This document shows positions 1 to 11,425 of a stretch of 64,000 nucleotides of DNA, piece by piece (the stretch's first letter is position 1; each line of letters opens with the position of its first letter). Where the stretch lies: contig CM020512.1 in assembly GCA_009823395.1 (NCBI GenBank), forward strand, positions 4,903,405-4,967,404, given 5' to 3'. The notes below the pieces were generated by a model, which was given only the letters and a program-made list of their open reading frames with translations, was not told the DNA's origin and did no database searches. A program made the translations under genes and the position numbers. The DNA comes from Thamnaconus septentrionalis. Taxonomy: Eukaryota > Chordata > Actinopteri > Tetraodontiformes > Monacanthidae.

Positions 1-2620
1 CATTTCTGCATCAGTATCTTTGCTCTTTTCCACAACACTATCTCAATCTGTATTTAAGAAGTCTGTATGCATGCTGTGTAACCAAGAACTGGATGTCTTG
101 CCTTAACCTTTAACTTTTATTGCACCTTGTTATGTGTATATCCCTGATCTGCATTCAACTGGGTTTTTATCCCAGAGGTTATGAATTTGTTGCGTGTGTT
201 TTGTATAATGGTTTGCATCTTTATTTGTTTTGTCTTAGTTTTGGGAGGTCCTCCTGACAAGCCCATTGAATGTTATTTTTGGACTTCCTAGCATGTCTGC
301 TTTGTATAATTTTGGTTTAATATTATCTAATAATTAGTGTCATCAAAACACATATTGATGATACAAAATTATTTTTCCATTTTAATTGTTGTTTTCATTA
401 CTCTTTTGAAGAATAGCAGTATGGCATGTAGTTTTCATTTCACATTGTTAAGAACAAATACGGATTGTTAACACATCTATGGAACAGGAAAGAGAGCGAG
501 AAAAGAGACGGGCTAAGGCCAGGTTCTGTCATGTCAGTGGTCTCCGTAATGTTGCCTGCTCTCCACTTGGGGGCAGCAGCGCTCGCTGTGGGAGAACAAC
601 GACAAATTACGCGGGAGCAGAATAAAAGCTCAGCACAGCGGCCGTTCCTGTTTTTATTGACAAATGTGAAAGTGGACTTGTGTCAAATGGAGGTGGACAG
701 AGGAAGGCGGAAGATCAGATAAATGTGCACTTCTGCTCTCAAAGTACATGACAAGATATGGACGAAACAAGGTCAGTTAAATTAAAGTCACGAGTTCTGG
801 ATGCAAGTTTGTCTGTTTTTACGCCTTTTAGTGTATTACTGGACCACTCTCTATAGTACGAGCAGCCACGCCCCTCATTTCTCAGGACAAAATTAACAGC
901 CGCGCTTTTGGAAATGAGACTATAATCTGCATAGGTTTCCATTTCCGGGTCTCTTTGTTGGTCAGTTATGTATTAATTTTCTCTCTCTAAATATAAACAA
1001 ATGGCGATTCTTCAGGACTGAGCATAGTTTAAGATGTTTACAGGTTGTTATGAATTTTCGTTCAAATGAAAAATATAAAGTCCAACGGGTGTGTGGACGA
1101 AACTCGAAAACGTATCATTATTATTATTATCAATCGTTTCGTGAATCAGCCTCTAAATCAATGAATTATGACTGGTTTAATTAATTACTGTACACTGTTA
1201 ATTTTAACAAACTAATGACAAAACAACTGACATGTATTAAAGTCACACATTATTCCAGCATTTGTACATTTTATTTATGTATTCTTCATTTCAATTTTGT
1301 GGTTTAAAACGTGAATTACTGAACTTTCTGTGTCTGACAGCTGTCCAGCTCATAAGTCAGGATGGAAAACTGAATCATGTGCACGATCATGCTTTTCTGC
1401 TTTGTCGGGTTTCATTTTGTTGTCAAAGTGTGCAAGGGCAGCTTTACAGACCCGTCAAACATCAACTATAAACCGAGTCACATACAAAACAACGTTCAAA
1501 GTTCAACTGGCCTCCTATTGTCTCTGAGCAATTCAGTATTTAGAGAATAAACATTTTGGTGGAATAGGATTGTATTGTGACTATCAACCTTCAAATGGGT
1601 TGTTTTCCCAACAGAAATCTTGAGGCCAGTTCTGCCAGTTCACGGGTGTTTATTGACCCTCTTTATTGCGCAAACTGTCAGCCTTTTAATATGCACGACT
1701 GTCAGACGTTAAATTGGGTTTGTGGTCAACAGAAGTATAGGCACTGTGCCTCACCCTCAGTCTTGAACAAACATGTGCCCAAGCAGGTACAGATGATATT
1801 AATCAGTCTACTTTGCACAGTCACCCTCACACACAGACACACCTACACCTCCACAGCAACAAAGTGAAAAGCCATCCCGCTCCTACAACGATCTTAGATG
1901 TAAAGCAAACAAATAAAACAAGACTGTGCTTGAGTCTAAAAATGCAAGCAGCTCGATAAAAATCTGGATTTACTATCTTTAAACCAGTGTGAAACAAAAG
2001 TGTAACAACCAGTTGTAGAACAAGTAAAAATAATGTGTAAAGAAATAATGTCTAAAATATTGTTGGTTTTGTGTGCCTCTGGTGTTGTTGTTATTACAAT
2101 TGTGATCAAATATAACGTGTAAATATGGTGCAAAATGTAAAAATGTTGAATTAGAGGCTCATCATTATATGGTGCTCATTTATTTACCTTTTTTTTTTTT
2201 TTTAATCCTTACACCGCAGCCCCTTGTTAGGCGCTCAGGTACACAGTCAGGAGTCACAGTGTCCTGACTATCTGTCTCCAAACCTGAGGCCGAGACACCA
2301 GGAACTGATCCCGACACCATGTGGTCCGGTGAGCGCCTCTCACACAAATAAGACAAAAATATACCTGAGGTGATGTTCAGTTTCGAAAATTGATGCAAAG
2401 GAGAAAATTAAAGATTATATTCAGATTAAAATTAATGGATGTATTTCAGAACAGTTGGGAGGCAGAAATTCCACAACCTTTTGCCCCCCCCCCCTTTCTT
2501 AAATCTTGCATCTTATCTCTCTTTCTGCCCATGTTTACATTCTTTGAATGGTTCGGCGTGCTTTTCTTATGAATGACCTGTTTCAATTTTCCTTTCTCCA
2601 CCATCGTCACCCTGTGGCAG
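1..2620. other. AT-rich upstream region, no gene recognised
   Basis: I see no convincing coding exon here on either strand. The open frames are short and lack flanking splice signals or a recognisable product. The stretch probably holds the promoter and any untranslated first exon of the membrane-protein gene that begins at 2621, but no donor could be placed with confidence. A weak CTCF-like motif lies near 564, and a T-rich run lies near 2190-2204. Confidence 0.5.
564..577 (+). promoter_or_regulatory. weak CTCF-like motif
   Basis: CCACTTGGGGGCAG resembles the CTCF core CCACNAGGGGGC, with T in place of the usual A. It is a motif match by eye only. Confidence 0.2.
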
Positions 2621-5600
2621 ATGAAACGCTGGTCGGAGCTGTCATACGCGCTGAAGGTCTATTTCTGCTTCTCTGTGGCGTCTCTGCTGGTGCTGGTCGG
2701 TGTCACATCCTACAGCATCAACAAGCAACACAAAAGCACCGACATATTCCATGGGGACAACTTCACTGTGTCGCTTATCCAGCTCTTCGGACTGCGTGAG
2801 TATCAATGCGCCTCTCGCTGCAGCGGATGTCTGCCACCGTCACACCGTTGCTTAAAGCTACTGGTCGTCTACAAAAGCAGATGTTTCTGTGATGTAGTCG
2901 TTTAACTGATGTGCTCGACACTGCTGGCGTTTCACAACTGTACATTTCCCCCTAAAAAAGAAGAACAGTTTTTTTTATTTGGTTTTTTGATGTCCATTGG
3001 GAAAAAAAAAAAAAGTCCAGAGCCACACAGCAACTTCCTGCCCATGTATAATAGGAAAGCATGATTGAAATAGAAACTGGAATGAACACCATAAAAATTG
3101 CTGATGAAGTGTTTTGCTAAATCTTAGGTCACGGACTGTAAAAGCTGCCATCTTAATAAGAAGTTAACGACCAATTAACTGTACTAAAACATTAATGCAT
3201 TACTTTTCAAGCTGCAACTGCTTGTGCCTGATATTTATCATGCATCGCTACATTGTTGCTGACAATGTAATACAGCGATTGTTGACTCTGTGTGTCACAT
3301 AAGGTGAACACAAAGTAAACAATTCACTTATGAGCAGAGGCTCAACAGGAACAGGAAGTAAAAAAATTCAGTGACTCGCCTGCTCTTTGCCTCCCTCTGC
3401 AGTCTTCTGCCTGTACTACATCTGCCGTGGCGTCCTGCAGGAGAACCAGCTGGAGCTGTGTGCCTTTGTGGTCAACATGCTGCTGGTGGTGCTCCGCTCG
3501 GTGGTCATCTTCGCAGAGCAGAACTCAGAAGGCCAACAGGACCTGGAGGTAGGAAAAGAAGATTGTCGCTTATTAGCCGTGATGGATTCATACAATCCCA
3601 GAATGTAATTTACATTGGGAAAATAATTTAGTGCAGTAAATCAGTTATCAGTCCGTATCAGCTCTCATCCATTCATCCATCCATTCTCTTTACCAGCTTC
3701 CTCCTGCACTGAGGGCCACGGGGGTCTGCTGGAGTCTATCCCAGCTGTCATAGGGCGAAGGCAGGGTGACACCCTGGGCAAGTCGCCAGTTCATCGTAGG
3801 GCCAAATAGAGGGACAAACAACCACACACCCATTCACACTGAACAATTTAGGGTTCCCAACTCACCTCACATGCATGCTTTTGGAGTGTGGGAGGAGGCC
3901 AGAGAACCCATGCAGACAAAGGGAGAACATGCAAACTCCACACAGAAAGGCCCCAGGCCTGGGATAGAATCCACAACTTTCTTGTTGTGAGGCGGCAGCG
4001 CTAACCACGGCACCAGTTGTTACTTAAAAGTCCAGTGTGTAAAGGTTTAGCAGCATCTAGTGGTAAGAAAGCACATTGCCGCAAACAATAATATTAATTT
4101 CAACACTTGTTTTCTGATGTCCCACTGAATCTCACGTCTTTCTCATGTCTCTTTGGCCGCCTCTTTGCCAGGGGACCTGCTCCTTAATGTAAATGCTTAA
4201 TCGTAGTAAATAAAAACAAAGCAATTATTTGTTCTTTTTGACGCTATCTTAGTACAATATACAGGTGTGTTTTCTATACGTTCCATCGTGGCTGCCACGA
4301 GGTGATAAAAAGGAATGAATAGAGGTCTGTGTTCATGCACGGCATGAGGCACTATGTCACAACCTAAGGCTGTACAGCACCACTGTACAGGTTTGTACAG
4401 TTGCCAGAGATCTTTATAGCTAAAAACACCATGCTTCTCTGCAGCAGGTAAATGGAACGCGCTTCAAGCGAAGCAAACGGATAGTAAACATTTTCCGCAA
4501 TAATTATCCCTTTGGCACGATTCGTTAGCATGGCTGGGTGAAGAATGTCGACGTGTTTCTGTTAGCATTTGGCCCCCAGGGCACCGCTGTGACCTACATT
4601 GATGTTGCAACTGACAGATTCCTGGCGCAGGTCGTTTAGATGAACTGCAGGGTTGAGATCAGGGTGGTATTTGACAAAACACGACGGCAGGTGAATCCAA
4701 CGCCGCAGCTGTAAACTGAAGTTGCTCGGCTTCCTCGCGGCTCAGCGCCCTTGTCCAAGCTCTAGGGCTTTTGTTTTGGATTGGATGGTAAACTTCTGAA
4801 TATCTTCATGTTGTCCCAGGTCCGATTTTCTTCCATCATCTGCCTGGGCGTGCTGCTCATCCCCTGCACCATATATTTCATCAGGAAGCCCAACTTCATG
4901 GCCTTCCGTGCGGGAGGGGCCTTATCCATTGACCAGGAGAAATACTACATGCTGAATATCTGTTTCTCTGGTGTGACCTTTGACCTGCAGGCTCAGGTAC
5001 ACTCGCAAATACCGTTGTTTTTTTTTCTCTTTGCTCCAGTTTACTAAAGATACACTTTGAACAGCCCCAGTCTGAAATGTTCTCAGCCGGACTGGGAACG
5101 GCCAGACCGGTCAATCATCTTCGAGGTGAAGGTGGGCGGCGGCTACAGCCAGGCTTTGACTCTGACGGAACCAGGAAGCTGCAAGAGTCCAACTGCAAAC
5201 TCAATGGATGAGTTGTTGTAGTGATAACAAGTTTTGCCACTTCCCCCACAGGTGAGCCTGTGCATCCTGGTGCTGACGTTGGATTTTCAAATGCCTGCCT
5301 ACGCCAACATCATCATCGCTGTCGGGGTGGCCTGGGCCGTCGTGACCACCGTCGTAGGGGCCGTTGCTGTGGGTTCTCCCGACCGTAAACCATCGGAGGG
5401 TTGGGGGGACGTTGCAAAAGATGAAGCAAATAGTGACTGGTGGCGTCTTCTTGCTGGTTTTCAGGTTTTTAAAGAATCAAAGGTCTTGGTTTGGATCTTC
5501 TGGGGGCTGAGCTTACCTCAAGTCGCCTTCTTTGTCTACCTGATGTACGCGGTAAGCTGCACTGCAAATACTTGAGCACATCTTCTGAGTTTTCCCTCAA

Positions 5601-6520
5601 GCGTCTCCTTAAAATTTCTAAAAATGTTTACATACATAGTACGACGCATTCTAATACAGATTCAACTCTATTTGGGCATGGCAGCACTTGAGAAGCAAGT
5701 GTTTTTGGGCGGAGTAACACAGGACCGTGTTACTCCCCCCCCCCCCAGGACTGGGCCAGTCCAGGGGAGCATTAAAAGCATCAAGTTTGATTCACAGCTT
5801 TATTAGGTGTCGGGTATTATCAGCTCAGTGTAATCGGCTTTACGTAACTAATGAACCGCATGTCATATGAGTGAGGTTGAACATAGGGCACAAGGTATTG
5901 AATACAGTGTCGTTAAAATAAAATGTGCTGTCCGTTGCAGTTGAAGCTTTTCTTTTCTTCAGAACTTTTAAGGTCCCACATTATGCAAAATTCCTCTTCA
6001 CAATAATCTGATGCTCAGGCTCGTGCCAGTGAACTCCCCGCACATTAGAAAAGTCCACCCTTTGCGTCTTTTGCTCGCTCCATTTTTTTCAGAAAGCGTG
6101 CGCCAAGGTACAGAATGTGGAATCATCTCCTCGGGAGTCACAAAGGGCGCACTGGTACCTCACCAGTATTTCCACTGGCTAATAGATGAAGATTGGCTGA
6201 GACAGGTGCAGCCCCTCATTGTCTTTCTCTGCTTCTTCTTTAGGTGATAAAGATGTGGTTGAAGGACGAGACGCTCATCCTGGAGGCGGTGGCCGTGGTC
6301 ACCGTGATCATCTCGCTGCTCATTAAAGGCATCCTGATCGGGGGCCACTACCGCTTGATGCGCATCCTGGGCCAAGGCCAGCAGAGTGAGTAGCCTGCTT
6401 TGGTACTGAGGCACCCTCCCCTCCGCCTAGTCCGAGCAGCCCTGACTGCGCTGACCCCACCACTCGACTACTCACTAACCCCACTCCTTGTTTTTGGCAG
6501 CGTTTACATCTGGCGACTGA
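2621..6520 (+). CDS. multi-pass membrane protein, family not recognised (7 exons)
   Basis: Exons by splice sites and phase are 2621-2795, 3403-3548, 4820-4996, 5252-5368, 5465-5551, 6244-6385 and 6501-6520. They join to 288 codons including the stop, so 287 residues. About seven or eight hydrophobic segments are visible, near residues 11-33, 52-67, 78-97, 111-128, 150-176 (weak), 184-205, 211-233 and 247-267. One N-glycosylation sequon (NFT) sits at residue 47, just before the second segment. No signal peptide or catalytic motif is evident, so this looks like a polytopic membrane protein of unknown function. The start is uncertain: ATG 2621 directly follows a good pyrimidine-rich acceptor ending at 2620, so an upstream exon could add residues or be untranslated. 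The gene converges on nadk. No canonical poly(A) signal was found before the microsatellite at 6779. I cannot name the family by sight. Confidence 0.8.
3668..4018 (+). repeat. LINE-derived dispersed repeat (3' tail) in intron 2
   Basis: The stretch reads like the abundant fish repeat that runs through a 'GGGAGAACATGCAAACTCCA' block and ends in a 'GAGGCGGCAGCGCTAACCAC' block, with a CATC-rich start. This family is usually treated as the 3' end of a LINE. The assignment is from memory of the family, and the exact LINE clade is uncertain. A shorter, inverted fragment lies near 19140-19222. Confidence 0.6.
5965..6215. repeat. dispersed repeat related to the 'TCACAAAGGG' family
   Basis: This intronic block contains GTCACAAAGGGCGCACTGG. 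The same core recurs at 33214-33236, 56916-56937 and 62021-62041 in this window. It ends about 30 bases before the acceptor of exon 6 of the membrane-protein gene. Boundaries are approximate. Confidence 0.4.
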
Positions 6521-6778
6521 TGGAGCGTTTGGCAGTTGCGGATAAAGGACTGTGTGAGCACCGCAAACTGGGCAGGAGACTCATCCAGCCCGACTCCACG
6601 TGTCCCGCTGTTGGATGTGAAGCTCCTCATGATGGTCTCCTTTTGTATGACCAAAAAAACAACAAACATCAGATGCCTTGAAAGAGTTGGTAACATTTAT
6701 AGTTTTGATAAGATACCGTTTCTAATTCCTGTTCCAAAGCTTCCTTTGAGCCTCCTGTATATTTGTCAACACTGGACT

Positions 6779-6943
6779 ATGTATGTATATACTGTATGTC
6801 CATATATATGTCCATATATTTCCATATGTATATATAGATATATATACACAGACACATCCATATATATGTGTGTATGTATGTATGTATGTATATATATATA
6901 TGCATGAATGTATGCATACATTTATGTATGTATGTATGCACAT
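6779..6943. repeat. TATG/TATA microsatellite
   Basis: Imperfect tandem TATG, TATA and CATA units run up to the left end of the Tc1-like element. Similar TATG units resume immediately after its right end (8202-8214). Confidence 0.85.
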
Positions 6944-8201
6944 TATCTCACAAAAGTGAGTATACTGGTCACATTTCTCCAAATATTTAATTATATCTTT
7001 TCATCGGACAACACTAAAGAAATTACACTTTGATACAATGTAAAGTAGTCAGTGTACAGCTTGTACACCCCACAGATGCTCAATAGGGTTTCAGTCTGGA
7101 CACATGCTTGGCCACTCCATCACCTTTACTGTCTGCTTCTTTAGCAACGACTCCAAACACACCTTCAAGATGACCGGTGCCATCTTGAAGGTGTGTTCAT
7201 GGTACCTTCAATGAACTGTAGTTCTCCAATGTTGGCAGCACTGGTGCAGCGCCAGACCATGACACTCCCACCACCATGCTTAACTGTAGGCAAGGCCCAC
7301 TTTTCTTTGTTACTGGTCACCTGGTTACTGCCAGACGCGCTTGACACCAGCTGAACCAGATAAGTTGGTCATGGTCTCATCAGTCCACAGGCCATGATTC
7401 CAGTGACCCATGTCCTTGTTCTGCTTGCCTTTATTAAACTGTTTGTAGTTTTTTTCCATCCTTAGAAGAGGCTTCCCTTTGGGACGACAGCCATGTGACC
7501 ATTTGATGCAGTGTGTGGGGCGTATGGTCAGAGGACTGGCAGACTGACATTTCACCCCTTCGACATCTGGCAGCACCCATACAGTACATCCATTTTTCAA
7601 AGACAACGTCTGGCTGTGACGCTGAGCACGTGCACTCAACGTCTTTGGTCAACCTTGGCGAGGCCTGTTCTTGAGTGGAACCTGCTCTTTTTTTAAGCGC
7701 TGTGTGGTCTTGGCCACCATGCTGCTGCTCAGTTTCAGGGTGTTGGCAATGTTCTTATAGTCTTGGCCATCTTCATGTAGAACAATTTATTTTTCCAGAT
7801 CTTCAGAGAGTTCTTTGCCTTGAGGTGCCACGTTGAACTTCCAGTGACCTGTATGAGGGTTAGTGTGATAGCGATAGCTTGAAATTTAACACACCTGCTC
7901 CCCTTTCCTACCTGAGACCTTGTAACACTAACAAGTCACAGGGACACCGGGGAGGCAAAAAGCTAATTGGGCCCAATTTGAACATTTTCACTGAGGGGTG
8001 TGCTCACTTTTGTTGCCAGTGGTTTAGACATTTATGGGTGTGTGTTGAGTTATTTTGATGGGACGGTAAATTTGCAAATGTTATACAAGCTATACACAGA
8101 CTACTTTACATTGTATCAAAGTGTTATATCTTCAGTGTTGTCCAATGAAAAGATATTAATGCTTACAGAAATGTGAGGGGTGTACTCACTTTGGTGAGAT
8201 A
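6944..8201 (-). mobile_element. Tc1/mariner-like DNA transposon, degenerate
   Basis: The two ends form an inverted repeat. The left end begins TATCTCACAAAAGTGAGTA and the right end finishes TACTCACTTTGGTGAGATA, each bounded by a TA dinucleotide as expected of Tc1 elements. Longer matching inner arms include blocks near 7015-7065 and 8085-8130. The interior carries a broken transposase on the minus strand. The element is about 1.26 kb, shorter than a typical full copy of about 1.6 kb, because part of the transposase 3' region is missing next to the left arm (junction near 7065). It is not autonomous. Confidence 0.88.
7066..7831 (-). pseudogene. Tc1-like transposase relic
   Basis: Minus-strand fragments recall a Tc1 transposase: a VKHGGGSVMVWRC-like block near 7240-7290, a WTDET block near 7370-7385 and a helix-turn-helix region near 7680-7830. 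The frame is broken by stops and indels. The position expected for the start codon reads GTG (7829-7831) and is followed shortly by an in-frame stop. The C-terminal part is deleted. No working transposase can be made from this copy. Confidence 0.85.
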
Positions 8202-8217
8202 CTGTATGTATGTGTAC

Positions 8218-8545
8218 GTAATAATAATGGATTTGATTTACACAGCGCTTTTCTAGGCACTCAAAGCACTTTACATTGAACCCATTATTCATTCACACCA
8301 CATTCACACACTGGTGGTGGTGAGCTACATGTGTAGCCACAGCTGGCCTGGGGCAGACTGACGGAAGTGTGGCAGCCAATCTGAGCCAAACGGCCCCTCC
8401 GACCACCAACCAACAGTCGCTCAGTCGTACAAGGCAATGCGGGTTAAGTGTCTTGCCCAAGGGCACAACGACAGACTGGAATGGAGCGGGACCTTTCAGT
8501 CCTTGGACAACCCGCTCTACCTCCTGAGCCACAGTTGCCCCTGAC
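8218..8545 (-). repeat. SINE-like composite repeat with tRNA-like head
   Basis: On the minus strand the repeat opens with GTGGCTCAGGAGGTAGAGCG, which resembles a tRNA-type polymerase III A box. It continues with the widespread fish block that includes 'TTGGGCAAGACACTTAACCC'. The other end is a 'TTTACACAGCGCTTTTCTAG' block typical of fish dispersed repeats. The family name is not assigned. Confidence 0.6.
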
Positions 8546-8605
8546 ATACACATACATGTACACGCACACAGACATGCACACATATATACATGCATACATA
8601 CATTT
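8546..8605. repeat. ACAT/CA-rich microsatellite
   Basis: Imperfect ACAT, ACAC and CATA units follow the SINE-like repeat. Confidence 0.75.
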
Positions 8606-9092
8606 TTTTTAAGTGTGGAACCAACACTGTAGAGAAGTCTGTGCATGTTTGGACATTGTTATTGTTTTAAAGCAGTTACTACAGTGAATTATCAGAATAT
8701 GTGGCCTTTAACCCAGGAACATAACAATCATAATATATAATTAAATTAAAATTAGATTTAAAGTTGTTGTTTTTTTTAACCTATTTGTTGCCCTTTATGT
8801 TTGAATTTTGACACTCATTGTTTCATTCTTTGTGCAATAGTGGAATGTGTTTTTATCACACTTCCTGCAGCATCCTAAAGCACTTACAGTGAGTTTTTTT
8901 TCCCCGTTCAGACTTCTCAATATAAAGATTTTGTGGCTTATTGTTGAATTAAAAAAATAACACTGAATCGTTTTTCCTAGAGTGCTTCTTAAGTTGCGTG
9001 TAAGTGGATAGTGCAACCTGCAACCTTTCCAGAAACTGACAAAAGATGAGACGCCACACGGGATGATACACGCTTCCTGGTTACATTATTTG

Positions 9093-9098
9093 TTTATT
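9093..9098 (-). terminator. nadk: probable nadk poly(A) signal
   Basis: The plus strand reads TTTATT, which is AATAAA on the nadk strand. It lies about 2.3 kb beyond the stop codon. Confidence 0.5.
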
Positions 9099-9798
9099 AA
9101 AGTGCTCTGGAAATAAAAATAAAAATAGCAGAGTTCATATTAGAAACATTTACAAACCTTCTGATACAAAAGTCAGGGTGAGAGGCTCTGAGATCTACAA
9201 AAGTGTAAAAGCACTTTCAGAATCAACAAAGCTTCATAAAAACAGAACAGAGAGAGGGCGTCTTTCTATGTCAAGAATGAAGCTGCGCCGGTTTCCAGCA
9301 AGCCCAAATCAGGAATGACTCAATCTGAGGGCTAACGAGCCTGGAATGTTTCCCAGCTGTCATTTGGCCGCATATTAAATAAAGTCATCTTGAGAGACAA
9401 AACATTTGAGGACTAAAACTGTCCAAAACCAGAGTTTAAAAAACAAACAAAACAAAAAAATCCCACAAAAAACAAATGTATGTAATACAAATTGAGGGAA
9501 TCTTCAGGGTGAAAAAAAAAAAGTACGAAACATATTTATTTTCTGCAGTGAAGCATTGTAAACGGGTTAACAAACCATACAGACATTACAAAATGCATCC
9601 TATTTAAGCGTCACGCATTTTACACAGTCAGCGGAATGATTGATTATCGCCTTGTTAGAGCTCAGTTGGTCCACTGGAGAGATTTACTATGAATGCTGCT
9701 GCACCACCGACAAAACTACACCGATGTAGTTCACCAATAGATATTTCATGTTGAGACGCGGGCTGCAGCAATAAACTGAATGACTGGAATCTTTCCTG

Positions 9799-9830
9799 AC
9801 ACACACACACACACACACACATACACACAC
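9799..9830. repeat. CA microsatellite
   Basis: About 16 AC units with one AT interruption, in the nadk 3' UTR. Confidence 0.95.
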
Positions 9831-11425
9831 TTATAATCTACACCAAGTTTAGCTATGGCTTGGAAGGACCTTAAAAAAAACAGACATTTGCCTGGAATTC
9901 ATATTGTACCATTTGCTGACAATCCAGAGTCAACCAAGATCATGTCCACATACATGAAAACGGCGCGCCTCGTTTTTAAGGTTCTACTTTTCTCCCCAAA
10001 AACATTAATAAAAATATATATTTTTAGAAAACAAAACAAAAATATACATATTGATTTCTCCATTTTCCAAAACATCTGATTTTAGAGGGAACACATCAGA
10101 ATTTACAAAACAATCGTGTCGGAATTAAACATTTTTTCCCCAAAAGTATGTTTTTTCCCCTCTCTTTGCCTTGAAAAAGAGCTAAGTTTGATATGAAAAT
10201 TCCGTATTGACTTTTAAACAGTTGGCCCTAATTCTCTACCACACAGAGAAGTGTGGATGTAAACCTTGGGAGACAACAACGCACCCTTCCATCGATGACA
10301 GCAGTGTTTAAGGCACAGTCCACACACTTGGGCCACTGTTGCCCAGAGGAGAGACGTGGAACGTGGCTCTCCTCCACCGGGAGCATCTTTAACACCGTCA
10401 AACGTTCTGTTTCAAGAGTGATTCAGCAGTTTTTGACCAGACCCTTACCGGTCGTGACGTCAAGTGGCAGAACAGGTTTGTGTCGTTTGGTGGAGTCGTG
10501 ACAACACGCGTCCCAGCCAATCCCGTCTCAAGGATCACAAAGTGCCAGGACGGGCCTGCTGCCGCCCGTCCACAGTATTGCAGTAACGACTGACCACAAG
10601 CGGACTTGTGTGTTTTGGTTCAAGATAAAACTGTGGCGACGCCCAGACACAATCGTGGCATGACTGTAAAAGCCAAACACAAATACAAGATATTGTATCT
10701 GCGGAGGACTTCGATTATTATGTCCGCGATTGAGTCTAAAGATCAAGTCAAATGTCTGATTGGGTTTTAGATTAATGCCTAACATCCAGTGAAAAATTCT
10801 GATGATTAAAATCCAGCAGATTTTAATTTTTTCTTCTTTAATTGTTTAGCATTTCCTTTGGAAATGCCCGCTTTTTAAAAGATTAACTTTTTCATTTTGA
10901 TTTCATTTTCCTTTCAAGACACCTGTGTCTATAATATCAGTGTATTTAAATATCTGATGATTTATCAGTTGTCTTTAGTATTTTCTTTTTTACACTGCCT
11001 TGGTTATCTGAAGGCCCAGCGTGCAAAATTTAGCAAGAAAAGGGAAGGAAGCATGATGCAAAGAATATTCATCACTGCGAACATCAGATCCACCTTCCAG
11101 GCTACTGTAGATACGCGGTGGTCCAATACCGACGCCTGCTTGCAGGTGAATCTGCTACTAATGCAAATATCTATTATTATTATTAGACAGCAGCACTTAT
11201 TGATTTTAGTGATTTTAAAAAATAAATGTCTTTTCTTTTCCATCTCATGCCAATGGATCCATTTCAATATTAAACACTGGGCCTCTCTCTCTCTTTAAAC
11301 TCTCTTTAAATTGAGAATGTATTTCTGCACATTAATTGACAGATTTATACATAAAAAAAGATTCTCCCGTAATATTGTTGTTTTTTTTTTTTAAAAAAAA
11401 GAAGACTCGGAAGTCTGGGGAGACC

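Larger units (their letters stand above)
9070..11425 (-). other. nadk: nadk 3' untranslated region
   Basis: This minus-strand stretch runs from just after the nadk stop codon to the AATAAA-type signal at 9093-9098. It is AT-rich and contains no recognisable coding exon. It carries a CA microsatellite at 9799-9830. The end is inferred from the poly(A) signal, and alternative signals upstream are possible. Confidence 0.65.

Noticed and set aside
6536..6982. Plus- and minus-strand open frames of 86-123 codons rich in Tyr, Ile and Cys
   Set aside because: They are translations of the TATG/TATA microsatellite.
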